Part shown: piece after piece, positions 46,296 to 54,908 of the stretch
Numbering within the stretch: the first letter of the stretch is position 1
How the letters are laid out: each line of letters starts with the position of its first letter
DNA from: Chitinophaga lutea
Lineage (GTDB): Bacteria > Bacteroidota > Bacteroidia > Chitinophagales > Chitinophagaceae
Direction: 5' to 3'
Assembly (NCBI RefSeq): GCF_003813775.1
Contig: NZ_RPDH01000003.1
Location: 124,001-188,000, forward strand
Length of the DNA stretch: 64,000 bases
The notes under the pieces: model-generated
The model's database searches: none
What the model was told of the DNA's origin: nothing
The model's input: only the letters and a program-made list of their open reading frames with translations
Translations under genes and position numbers: made by a program

Positions 46296-46886
46296 ATGAT
46301 GGATCAGCCATACAGCACATTATCGGATACGGCGTTGGCAGACTTGTTGAAGTCTGGCGACCAGTCTGCTTTTGCGCAGATCTACGACCGTTACTGGCGG
46401 GTCATTTACGGGCACGTGTACAAGATGCTGCAGGATGAAGAGGAAGCCAAAGACGTGTTGCAGGAGGTGTTCAGCGAAATCTGGGTAAAAAGGGAACAGC
46501 CGTATACCAACCTCTCCGGATACCTGTATGTATCGGCGCGGCACAAAGTGCTCAACCTCATCCGGAAGAACAAATACCAGAGCGCTTACCTGAGCAGCCT
46601 GGCGGGTTTCGCCGCCGATCACAGCACCGCCACCCTCGAACGGCTGGATGAAAAAGACCTGGCCGCGGCCATCGAACGGGAAATACAGGCCCTGCCGCCG
46701 CGCATGAAAGAAGTGTTCGAGCTGAGCCGGAAAGAAAACCTGAGTTACAAGGAGATCGCCCTGCGCCTGGGCATCTCGGATAAAACCGTAAAAAAGCAGA
46801 TGTATAAATCCCTGCAACAGATTCGCCTGAACCTGAAAGATGCCGGCGCCATGACCATCGTGATACTGGCCAGCATGCGCGGATAA
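46296..46886 (+). CDS. ECF RNA polymerase sigma factor (Bacteroidota SusC/D-linked type)
   Basis: The 196-residue sigma factor has region 2 (SAFAQIYDRYWRVIYGHVYKMLQDEEEAKDVLQEVFSEIW) and region 4 (LPPRMKEVFELSRKENLSYKEIALRLGISDKTVKKQMYKSLQQI). It lies 78 bp before a FecR-type anti-sigma gene and upstream of SusC/SusD, the standard transport-signalling arrangement: substrate binding at the receptor frees the sigma factor to transcribe the locus. A TAATATTG box at 46247-46254 is one base off the housekeeping -7 consensus. The 192-bp gap before it holds no other feature. Confidence 0.9.
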   Translation: MMDQPYSTLSDTALADLLKSGDQSAFAQIYDRYWRVIYGHVYKMLQDEEEAKDVLQEVFSEIWVKREQPYTNLSGYLYVSARHKVLNLIRKNKYQSAYLSSLAGFAADHSTATLERLDEKDLAAAIEREIQALPPRMKEVFELSRKENLSYKEIALRLGISDKTVKKQMYKSLQQIRLNLKDAGAMTIVILASMRG

Positions 46887-46964
46887 ATTTTTTTTCTCCG
46901 CGGGTACTCCCTCCATGATTTCCATTTGTCTTATTTCTAAAGCAGTCCTCCGGACCATCTACCC

Positions 46965-48092
46965 ATGAACGAACAACAGGCAGCTGAACTTCTGAAAAAA
47001 TATCTCGACGGCACGGCCACAGGCCCCGAGCGCGCCATGGTAGAACGCTGGTACGAGACCGAAGCGGCTAAAAAACAGCTGTCCGGCGAGGGCGACTTCG
47101 AGCATCTCGGCGCGGAGCTCTGGGCGGGCACCCTCGAAAGGGCCGGCCTTCCGCAACGGAGCGGGCGGGTGCGCCGCCTCACCTGGTACAGGGTGGCTGC
47201 CGCAGTGGCGGTATTGCTGGCGGTAGGGGGCGGACTGATGTTTTACCTGGGCCGGGCGACGACTTCTTCTCCGGCAATAGTTACTGTTACGCCGCCCGCA
47301 CAGGTGCTGCCCGGCAGTAACAAAGCCGTGCTGACGCTCGGCAATGGCGATGTGATTTCGCTGAATGATGCCGCCAACGGAGAGATCGCCCAACAGGGCG
47401 GTGCCCGCATATCGAAAACACAGGAAGGGCAGCTGTTGTACGAACAGGAGGGTGCCGCTGCCGGTACCGCCAAACCCAATACGATCAGCACGCCAAGGGG
47501 CGGGCATTACCGGATAGATCTGCCCGATGGTACGCGCGTGTGGCTGAATGCCGCATCCAGGCTTACTTTCCCGCCTTCGTTTGCCGGGTTGGCGGAGCGG
47601 CGCGTGGAACTCAGCGGGGAAGCATATTTCGAAGTAGCCAAAGACGCGGCCAGACCGTTTAAAGTGATCAGCCAGGCCAATACCGTGGAGGTGCTGGGCA
47701 CGGCTTTTAATATCAATGCATACAACGACGAGCCGGATGTAAAGACCACCCTGGTGCAGGGTGCCGTAAAAGTCAACGGCAGCACGCTCAGGCCCGGCCA
47801 GCAGGCCGTATTGCACAACGGGAATACCAGCGTGCGCGAAGCGGAAACAGCCGTGGAAACGGCCTGGAAAAACGGGGAGTTCATCTTTTCCGGGCAGGAC
47901 TTCAAAACGGTGATGCGCATGATCTCGCGCTGGTACGACGTGGATGTGGTTTATGAAACCGAGCCGCGCCGGTTCCGCATCGGCGGCGAAGTGTCGAGAA
48001 ACAGGAACATCCGCGAAGTGCTGAAAATGCTCGAAGTAACGGGCAACGTGAAATTTACAGTAGAAGGAAGAACGGTTAAAGTGATCAGATAA
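46965..48092 (+). CDS. FecR-family anti-sigma factor
   Basis: The 375 residues comprise a cytoplasmic N-terminal part (1-75), one membrane helix at about 76-95 (YRVAAAVAVLLAVGGGLMFYL), a periplasmic FecR domain (ISTPRGGHYRIDLPDGTRVWLNAASRLTFP, RRVELSGEAYFEVAKDAARPFKV, VEVLGTAFNINAY) and a C-terminal DUF4974/STN-like domain (FSGQDFKTVMRMISRWYDVDVVYE). The C-terminal domain is thought to contact the STN domain of the receptor encoded next. It relays the signal from SusC to the sigma factor. Gap to SusC is 60 bp. Confidence 0.9.
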   Translation: MNEQQAAELLKKYLDGTATGPERAMVERWYETEAAKKQLSGEGDFEHLGAELWAGTLERAGLPQRSGRVRRLTWYRVAAAVAVLLAVGGGLMFYLGRATTSSPAIVTVTPPAQVLPGSNKAVLTLGNGDVISLNDAANGEIAQQGGARISKTQEGQLLYEQEGAAAGTAKPNTISTPRGGHYRIDLPDGTRVWLNAASRLTFPPSFAGLAERRVELSGEAYFEVAKDAARPFKVISQANTVEVLGTAFNINAYNDEPDVKTTLVQGAVKVNGSTLRPGQQAVLHNGNTSVREAETAVETAWKNGEFIFSGQDFKTVMRMISRWYDVDVVYETEPRRFRIGGEVSRNRNIREVLKMLEVTGNVKFTVEGRTVKVIR

Positions 48093-48152
48093 GCCAGGAA
48101 ATTACCAACGCGCTCCAGCCGGAGCATTTATCAACTAAAATACCGCAATTGA

Positions 48153-51100
48153 ATGTTCTCAGAAATTACCGCAACAGGTAAACGGCTATGCCATGCCTGG
48201 AGGTTTCCGCCTGTTATGAAATGGGTGCTGTCAGCGCTGCTGGCCGCCGCCCTGCAAAGCGCGGCCGCTTCCGGTTATGCGCAAAACATTACCATCAACG
48301 AAAAGAATGCGCCGCTGGAAAAAATACTGAAGCTCATCCGCGCGCAGAGCGGGTACGACTTCATGTACGACAAAGACCTGATCAGCCGGGTAGACAAGGT
48401 GGACCTGCAGGTGAAGAACGCCACGGTGCAGCAGGCCATGCAGCAATGCCTGGCCGGTTTGCCGCTCAGTTTTTACATCGACGAGCGGATGATCGTAATC
48501 CGCAAAAAAGAAACCGCCGAACCGCCGCAACGGGCAGACAGTACCATTACCGGCAGGGTGGAGGATGATAAAACGGGCGAGGCCGTGCCGGGTGTATCCG
48601 TGATGGTGAAAGGCAGCGAAGCCCGCGCCGTGACGGATAACAATGGCCGCTTCAAGATTGTCGCGTCGAAGGGCGCCGTGATCATGGTGAGTTTCATGGG
48701 GTACGAAAAAAAAGAAGTGACGGTGGCGGGCGCCGAAGTGCTCGTGAAAATCACGCCCGCCCCCGAATCCATCCGCGAAGTAGTGGTAACCGGGTATGGC
48801 GAAGTGCGGCGAAGGGATCTCACCGGCTCGATCGCATCGGTGAAGATGGCGGATTTTCATAAAGCGCCCGTGCGTTCGTTCGAGGAAGCCCTTGCCGGCC
48901 GCGTGGCAGGTGTGCAGGTGAGCTCCGCCGACGGCCAGCCGGGCGCGGCCACCAAAATCGTGATCAGGGGTAATAACTCCGTTACGCAGGATAATTCGCC
49001 GCTGTACGTGATCGACGGGTTTCCGATGGAAAACCCCGATAACAACGCCCTCAATCCCGCCGAAATCACCAGCATCGAAGTGCTCAAAGATGCTTCGGCC
49101 ACGGCCATTTACGGGGCGCGGGGCGCGAACGGCGTGGTGATCATCACGACGAAGAAAGGCCGTGAAGGCCCGCCGGTGATTACCTACAACGGCTATTACG
49201 GCATCCAGCAGAACATCCGGAAAATGGAACTGATGAGCCCGTACGAGTTCGTGAAATACCAGGTGGAGCGGGACAGTGCGCTGGCCAACCCCGCCTACCT
49301 TGCCAACGGCAAATCGATCGAAGATTACCGGAACGTAAAGGGCCTCGACCTGCAGGACGAGATCTTCAACATACAGCCCATGCAGAACCATTTTATTTCC
49401 GTCAGCGGCGGTAATAAAACCACGAAATATTCCCTTTCCGGTTCCGTTCTGAACCAGGACGGCGTGATCGTCAATACCGGGTATAAACGTTACCAGGGGC
49501 GCTTCAATATCGATCAGACCATCAATCCCCGTTTCAAGATCGGGCTCAACGCCAACCTCAGCCACCTCGACAAATTCGGCACCACACCGGCCACCGGCAG
49601 GGGCGCGGTATTTTCCAGCAACCTGATGTACAGCGTATGGGGCTACCGGCCGGTGACAGGCAGCACAGGCAGTTCACTGATAGAGGAAGATGTGGACGAT
49701 GCGGTGGACCCGCTGGCCGATTACCGGTTCAACCCGTTGTCGGCCGCAAAGAACGAGCACCGCAAGATGCTGTCGGACATTACGATCCTGAATGCTTACG
49801 CCGAGTACCAGTTCGGCAAATACCTCACGCTGCGCGTTACGGGCGGCATGACGAAAGAAACCATCAAAAACGAATCGTTCAACAACAGCAGAACGCCCAG
49901 CGGCAGCCCGTTCACGCAAACGGGAAAAAACAACGGCGTGAACGGCTCCGTGATTTTCAATGAAAGGGCCAGCTACCTTAACGAAAACACGCTCACCTTT
50001 AACAGGGAATTCAATAAAAACCACCGCATCAATGCCGTGGCGGGCTTTACGGCGCAAACCAGCGAACGCACCACCAATGGACATGCCGCCAATATGGTGC
50101 CCAACGAAGCGCTGGGCGTTGCGGGACTGCGCGAAGGCACGCCGGTGGCCGTACATTCCGGTGCTTCCAATTTTACGCTCGCTTCTTTTCTCGGGAGGAT
50201 CAACTACACCTTCCGCGATAAGTATCTGCTTACCGCTTCGTTCCGCTCGGACGGGTCTTCCAAATTTTCAGAAGGCAACAAGTGGGGGTTTTTTCCCTCC
50301 GGCTCATTTGCATGGCGGCTCAGCGAGGAGAATTTTCTGAAGCAGCTCCGTTTTCTTTCCAATGCCAAACTGCGTGTGAGCTATGGTGTAACGGGCAACA
50401 ACCGCGTGTCCGACTTTGCTTACCTGTCGGCCATCACCCTGCCTGCGGGCATTGCCTACAGTTTCGACAACCTGCCGCAGAAAGCGGCCGTTTTATCCGA
50501 GCTGGGCACCAAAAGCCTGAAATGGGAAAGCACGGCGCAAAGCAACATCGGCCTGGACCTCGGTTTCTTCAACCAGCGCCTCACACTGGAAGTGGATGCG
50601 TACAAAAAGGTGACGTCCGATCTGCTGCTCGACGCGAAGCTGCCTACCTCGATGGGGTTCTCCAGTGCTTTCAAAAACATCGGGAAGGTGCAGAACGCCG
50701 GGCTGGAGTTTACCGTCAATGCCGATGTGCTGACCAACACCGCCCTGAAATGGAATACCTCGTTCAATATTTCGTTCAACAAAAACAAGCTGGTGCAGCT
50801 GGCGGAAAACCAGCAGTCGCTGCTCTCCATTCTCACCTGGAACCTCGATTTCAGCCGGGTGCCGCTGTACATCGCCGAAGTGGGCCAGCCCATTGCGCTG
50901 TACTATGGTTACCAGTGGGAGGGCAATTACCAGTACAGCGATTTCGATCAGACGGGCTCAGGCGCCTATGTGCTGAAAACGGGCGTGCCCACCTATCATA
51001 CCAACCGCGCCGTTACGCAGCCGGGCGGCATCCGCTACCGCGACATGAATAACGACGGCGTCATCAACACAGACGACCGTACCGTGATCGGCGATCCCAA

Positions 51101-51599
51101 TCCCGACTATACGGGCGGGTTCAGTAATAACTTTTCCTACCGGGGATTCGACCTGAACGTATTTTTCCAGTTTACGGTGGGGCAGGAGATCTTCAATGCC
51201 AACCGCATTATTTTCGAAGGCGGCGGCAGGATGCACCAGAACATGTTTGCCACCTACCGGCACCGCTGGACGCCGGAGAACCAGAACAACACCTATTTCC
51301 GCACCAACGGCGGCGGCCCCACCGATTTCGGGTATTCTTCCCGGCTGGTGGAAGACGGTTCTTACCTGCGCCTGAAAACGGTGGCGCTGGGCTACAATTT
51401 TCCCGCGCACATCATTAAAAAAGCAAAACTGACGGGCCTGCGTATTTATGCCTCCGCGCAGAACCTCATTACCTGGACGCGCTATTCCGGCTTCGACCCG
51501 GAAGTATCCGCCTTCGATTCCGCGCTCACGCCCGGGTTTGACTATTCGGTATACCCGCGCGCCCGCACCATCACCTTTGGCCTTAATCTGACATTATAA
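48153..51599 (+). CDS. SusC/RagA-type TonB-dependent receptor with STN domain
   Basis: The 1148-residue outer-membrane protein has a signal peptide (about 1-44, ending GYAQ), an STN signalling domain (about 45-115), a carboxypeptidase-regulatory-like domain (about 128-195: GEAVPGVSVMVKGSEARAVTDNNGRF), the TonB box region VREVVVTGYGEVRRRDLTGS-like, the plug (LAGRVAGVQVSSADGQPG, NSPLYVIDGFPM, SIEVLKDASATAIYGARGANGVVIITTKKG) and a beta-barrel ending FGLNLTL. The STN domain matches the sigma/FecR pair upstream, so it both imports and signals. SusD follows 11 bp later. The ligand is likely an oligosaccharide. Confidence 0.93.
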   Translation: MFSEITATGKRLCHAWRFPPVMKWVLSALLAAALQSAAASGYAQNITINEKNAPLEKILKLIRAQSGYDFMYDKDLISRVDKVDLQVKNATVQQAMQQCLAGLPLSFYIDERMIVIRKKETAEPPQRADSTITGRVEDDKTGEAVPGVSVMVKGSEARAVTDNNGRFKIVASKGAVIMVSFMGYEKKEVTVAGAEVLVKITPAPESIREVVVTGYGEVRRRDLTGSIASVKMADFHKAPVRSFEEALAGRVAGVQVSSADGQPGAATKIVIRGNNSVTQDNSPLYVIDGFPMENPDNNALNPAEITSIEVLKDASATAIYGARGANGVVIITTKKGREGPPVITYNGYYGIQQNIRKMELMSPYEFVKYQVERDSALANPAYLANGKSIEDYRNVKGLDLQDEIFNIQPMQNHFISVSGGNKTTKYSLSGSVLNQDGVIVNTGYKRYQGRFNIDQTINPRFKIGLNANLSHLDKFGTTPATGRGAVFSSNLMYSVWGYRPVTGSTGSSLIEEDVDDAVDPLADYRFNPLSAAKNEHRKMLSDITILNAYAEYQFGKYLTLRVTGGMTKETIKNESFNNSRTPSGSPFTQTGKNNGVNGSVIFNERASYLNENTLTFNREFNKNHRINAVAGFTAQTSERTTNGHAANMVPNEALGVAGLREGTPVAVHSGASNFTLASFLGRINYTFRDKYLLTASFRSDGSSKFSEGNKWGFFPSGSFAWRLSEENFLKQLRFLSNAKLRVSYGVTGNNRVSDFAYLSAITLPAGIAYSFDNLPQKAAVLSELGTKSLKWESTAQSNIGLDLGFFNQRLTLEVDAYKKVTSDLLLDAKLPTSMGFSSAFKNIGKVQNAGLEFTVNADVLTNTALKWNTSFNISFNKNKLVQLAENQQSLLSILTWNLDFSRVPLYIAEVGQPIALYYGYQWEGNYQYSDFDQTGSGAYVLKTGVPTYHTNRAVTQPGGIRYRDMNNDGVINTDDRTVIGDPNPDYTGGFSNNFSYRGFDLNVFFQFTVGQEIFNANRIIFEGGGRMHQNMFATYRHRWTPENQNNTYFRTNGGGPTDFGYSSRLVEDGSYLRLKTVALGYNFPAHIIKKAKLTGLRIYASAQNLITWTRYSGFDPEVSAFDSALTPGFDYSVYPRARTITFGLNLTL

Positions 51600-51610
51600 A
51601 AGCATCCGAC

Positions 51611-53194
51611 ATGAAAAAAACAATCGTCCTGTTCATTTCGCTGACTATGCTGGCCGGGACTTCCTGTAAAAAATTCCTGGCAACGAAGCCGAAGGACTTT
51701 TCTTCGCCGGAGCAGTATTACAGCACGGAAAAAGAACTGAATGAAGCCCTCGCGGGCGTGTACAATGCACTGGCGCTGGATGCCACCTATGGCCTGTATC
51801 TTTCCCTGTTCCTGCAGCACGGCAGCGATGAGGCGTTTTACAAATCCACGACCAGCACGGCCAACGCCATGGCCTACGACCACAATACCGCAGACTCTTA
51901 TGTAGACGCCCTTTGGCGCGACCTCTACAAAGGCATCAACCGGGCCAATTACCTGCTGGCCAATATCAATAAACCCGTGATGAGTGAAGCCGCCCGCAAT
52001 GTGATCAAAGGCGAAGCGCTCTTCCTGCGGGCGTTCATGTATTTCCAGCTGGTATCCAACTGGGGCGATGTGCCGCTGCTCCTGGACCCGACGGTAGACA
52101 GCCGGAACACCGACAATCCCCGCACGCCGCAGAAAGCAGTATATGAACAGATACTCGCCGATATGATCGCGGCGAAAAACCTGGTGAACAGTTACACCGT
52201 TACCGGCAAACCGGTGCATGTTTCCAAAACGGCCATCATGGGCGTGCTGGCGAGGGTATGCCTCAAAATGGCCGGGCACCCGCTGAAAGAAACCGCCCGG
52301 TACAAAGATGCCCGCGACTGGGCCGACAGTGTGATACAGTCCGGCATCCACAAGCTCAATATCGATTACAAACAGATCTTCATCAACGAAACCGCCGATC
52401 TCTACGATACGCAGTTCAATGAAACGCTGTGGGAAATAGAGTTCTACGGCAACAGCACCAATACGCTGAAAAGCGGCGGCCGGTTCGTGAACTATGCGTC
52501 TACGCTGAACCGTGACAACGTTGCCGGGTACGCGTATGAAAGGATTGGCGTGACGGGTACGCTCTACCGGATGTATGCCGCCGGCGACCTGCGCCGCGAC
52601 TGGGCTATTGCGCCATACAGCTTCCGGAGCAGCAGCGGAACGGAAGAAGTACCGAAAGCCGCCACGGACATCTATACCCGCAGCTGCGCCAAATGGCGGC
52701 GTAAATACGAAACCGTGCTGCCGCGCAATACCGATTACGGTCCTGCCAACTTTCCCGTGATCCGTTATTCGGACGTGCTGCTGATGTACGCGGAGGCGGA
52801 CAATGAACTGAACGGCGGCCCTTCCGCTACGGCTTACACTGCCATCAACCTCGTGCGCAGAAGGGGATACGGCAAACTGTTGCCCAATGCCACCAATATT
52901 ACGGAAGCGGATCTGTCCGGGTTGGGGCAGGAGGGTTTCCGGAAAGTGCTGCAGGACGAAAGGGCGCGGGAACTTGCATTTGAAGCGTTGCGCAAGGGCG
53001 ACCTGATACGCTGGGGGATTTTCATACCGGTGATGAAAGCCGTGGGCGCCGACCTTCAGGCGAACGCGCCGGCGGGCCTGAAGTATTCCACAAGGGGGTA
53101 TAACAATGTATCGGAGAAACATAACCTGTTGCCGATTCCCAGCCTGGAAATGTCGTTGAACAAAGCCATGGAGCAAAACCCGTTGTGGAAGTAA
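51611..53194 (+). CDS. SusD/RagB-type glycan-binding lipoprotein
   Basis: The 527-residue lipoprotein has a signal with lipobox AGTSC and then the SusD pattern: KKFLATKPKDFSSPEQYYSTEKELNEALAGVYNAL near the start, DALWRDLYKGINRANYLLANI, ALFLRAFMYFQLVSNWGDVPLLLDPT, and a C-terminal VIRYSDVLLMYAEADNEL with LQDERARELAFEALRKGDLIRWG. It acts as the lid of the SusC barrel. It is the last gene of the sigma-independent transport pair and is followed by a terminator. Confidence 0.92.
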   Translation: MKKTIVLFISLTMLAGTSCKKFLATKPKDFSSPEQYYSTEKELNEALAGVYNALALDATYGLYLSLFLQHGSDEAFYKSTTSTANAMAYDHNTADSYVDALWRDLYKGINRANYLLANINKPVMSEAARNVIKGEALFLRAFMYFQLVSNWGDVPLLLDPTVDSRNTDNPRTPQKAVYEQILADMIAAKNLVNSYTVTGKPVHVSKTAIMGVLARVCLKMAGHPLKETARYKDARDWADSVIQSGIHKLNIDYKQIFINETADLYDTQFNETLWEIEFYGNSTNTLKSGGRFVNYASTLNRDNVAGYAYERIGVTGTLYRMYAAGDLRRDWAIAPYSFRSSSGTEEVPKAATDIYTRSCAKWRRKYETVLPRNTDYGPANFPVIRYSDVLLMYAEADNELNGGPSATAYTAINLVRRRGYGKLLPNATNITEADLSGLGQEGFRKVLQDERARELAFEALRKGDLIRWGIFIPVMKAVGADLQANAPAGLKYSTRGYNNVSEKHNLLPIPSLEMSLNKAMEQNPLWK

Positions 53195-53254
53195 GAGCGC
53201 CCGGCGCTGTAAAAGTGAAGATCTGGCTCCAAAGTCTGCATACAGTTTCATCGC

Positions 53255-53280
53255 AAGAGCCGGGGTTTCCGGCTCTTTTA
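53255..53280 (+). terminator. Intrinsic terminator of the SusCD transcript
   Basis: Nine-bp stem AAGAGCCGG (53255-53263) / CCGGCTCTT (53269-53277) with a 5-nt loop GGTTT and T-rich tail TTTATTTTG. Lies 60 bp after the SusD stop. Confidence 0.85.
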
Positions 53281-53298
53281 TTTTGTCGCATATACTAT

Positions 53299-53329
53299 CA
53301 AAAAAAAGCCGGACATCTGCCCGGCTTTT
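53299..53329 (-). terminator. Intrinsic terminator of the GH28 transcript (minus strand)
   Basis: Stem AAAAGCCGG (53304-53312) / CCGGCTTTT (53321-53329). Read on the minus strand it is followed by eight T (53307-53300), so it ends the operon coming from the right. It is back to back with the SusCD terminator. Confidence 0.85.
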
Positions 53330-53369
53330 GCTGTTAGAGCGACTGATCCGGTTACGGCTTTACGAAGCA

Positions 53370-54872
53370 TTATTGACCGTCGAGCTGTTTTTCCTGCTTA
53401 TCCCATCCCGGTGGTGTTTCCACATTGAAGTGCCGCACATTCCTGCCTTTGAAAAACACACCGGCCGTGCAGTTGGCGATTCTTGCCACGTTTTTGATCT
53501 GCAATCCTTCCACATCCTCCGCTACTACCGGCGGGCGCGGGTCGGCCGCTGCGGCGCCGAGCATGAGGCCGGTTACCTGTACGTTCCGGGCATGCCGGAT
53601 GAAGAGGCCGGAAGAAGGCAGCTCTTTCCAGGCGGTGGGCTGGGGATAGCCTTTTTCATCTTCCTTTACGCCTTTCACATCTTTGATATAACCGCCGGCA
53701 GCAAGGCCGCCGCGGTTGAAGAACTGGATGTTGGACAAAGAGATGTTTTCCACGTAATGTCCGGGAATGGCCGTGATGGAAGCGGAATAGTTGCCGGTGC
53801 CGTAAGCCGTTACATTGCTGATCACGATGTTTTTCATGGTGCCCACCGGGGGCTCCGGTGCGGCGGCGGTATGTTTGCGGGCGCGGTTGCCGAGGCGAAC
53901 GAACAGCGGGCAATCGCTGCCGCTGATGCTGATGTTGCTGATACTGACGCCTTCCATCTGTCCGCCGTCCACAATCTCGATGGAAAGCGCGGCGATGCCG
54001 CGGGAGGTGCCGTAGATGGGTTTTTCCGTGTTGCGGCTGGGTTTGATGACACAATTCGAAATGGCGATATTTTTGAAGCCGCCGGTGGATTCCGTGCCGG
54101 CCTTGATGGCGTTGCAGAAGCTCGATACGATGCAGTTGGTGATCACCACATCTTCCGTAGCCGCGGCCCCGGTGCTTTTCAGTACGATGGCGTCGTCGTC
54201 CGTATCGAAGGTGGAGTTGGACAATACGAAGCGGCGGCAGCCGTCGATGTCGATGCCGTCGTTGTTGCGGTTGGCGTGGTTGTACACCTGCACCCGGTCA
54301 ACGATCACGTCTTCACAATCGAGGTAATGCTGGTTCCAGATGGCGGCGTTCCGCATGCGGATGCCTCCCACCTGTACGTTCCGGCATGAAATAAACAGGA
54401 TGTTGCGCGGGCGGCCGTCCATATCGCTGCCGATCCTGTTTTTGGGGTTACCGGGATGTCTGGCGCCGTTACCGTCGATGGTGCCGTGGCCGGTAATGGC
54501 GATGTTCTCCGCTTCATTTGCATAGATCAATGCGCGCCAGCCGCCGGGATCTTTCTGTGAACGGTAGCGCGGCTGCGGCTGTGCGGGGAAGTCGTCCGGC
54601 GAGGCGCTGGCCAGCAGCGTGGCGCCCATTTCGAGATGGAGGTTGACGTTGTTTTTCATGACAAGCGTGCCGGAGCTGAAAACACCGGCGGGAACGATCA
54701 CCCTGCCGCCGCCGGCGGCGTGGCATTGTTCGATGGCTTTGTTGATGGCGGCCGTGTTCATATGTCCCGGCCCTGGCTTTGCGCCGAAGTCTGTAATCGG
54801 GTAATCTTTGGCAACGGTCTGTTGAGTAAAAAATAACAGGCACAGCAGCCCAAGTTGTTTCATTACGGTCAT
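53370..54872 (-). CDS. Glycoside hydrolase family 28 (polygalacturonase-like), secreted
   Basis: A signal peptide (about 1-21, ending TVAK) precedes a right-handed beta-helix enzyme. The opening YPITDFGAKPGPGHMNTAAINKAIEQC is typical of GH28. The catalytic aspartates are likely D205/D208 in NNDGIDIDG and D225-D227 in TDDDAIVLKS, with a basic region CNAIKAGTEST in place of the GHG. The 500-residue length agrees with bacterial exo-acting members. Substrate is probably a pectin-type galacturonan. It is 36 bp downstream of the esterase gene and convergent with the SusCD operon, suggesting one utilisation locus. Confidence 0.85.
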   Translation of the reverse strand: MTVMKQLGLLCLLFFTQQTVAKDYPITDFGAKPGPGHMNTAAINKAIEQCHAAGGGRVIVPAGVFSSGTLVMKNNVNLHLEMGATLLASASPDDFPAQPQPRYRSQKDPGGWRALIYANEAENIAITGHGTIDGNGARHPGNPKNRIGSDMDGRPRNILFISCRNVQVGGIRMRNAAIWNQHYLDCEDVIVDRVQVYNHANRNNDGIDIDGCRRFVLSNSTFDTDDDAIVLKSTGAAATEDVVITNCIVSSFCNAIKAGTESTGGFKNIAISNCVIKPSRNTEKPIYGTSRGIAALSIEIVDGGQMEGVSISNISISGSDCPLFVRLGNRARKHTAAAPEPPVGTMKNIVISNVTAYGTGNYSASITAIPGHYVENISLSNIQFFNRGGLAAGGYIKDVKGVKEDEKGYPQPTAWKELPSSGLFIRHARNVQVTGLMLGAAAADPRPPVVAEDVEGLQIKNVARIANCTAGVFFKGRNVRHFNVETPPGWDKQEKQLDGQ

Positions 54873-54908
54873 GTTGAAAAGTTTGCGGGAGTGATGCGGA
54901 ATGTTTGT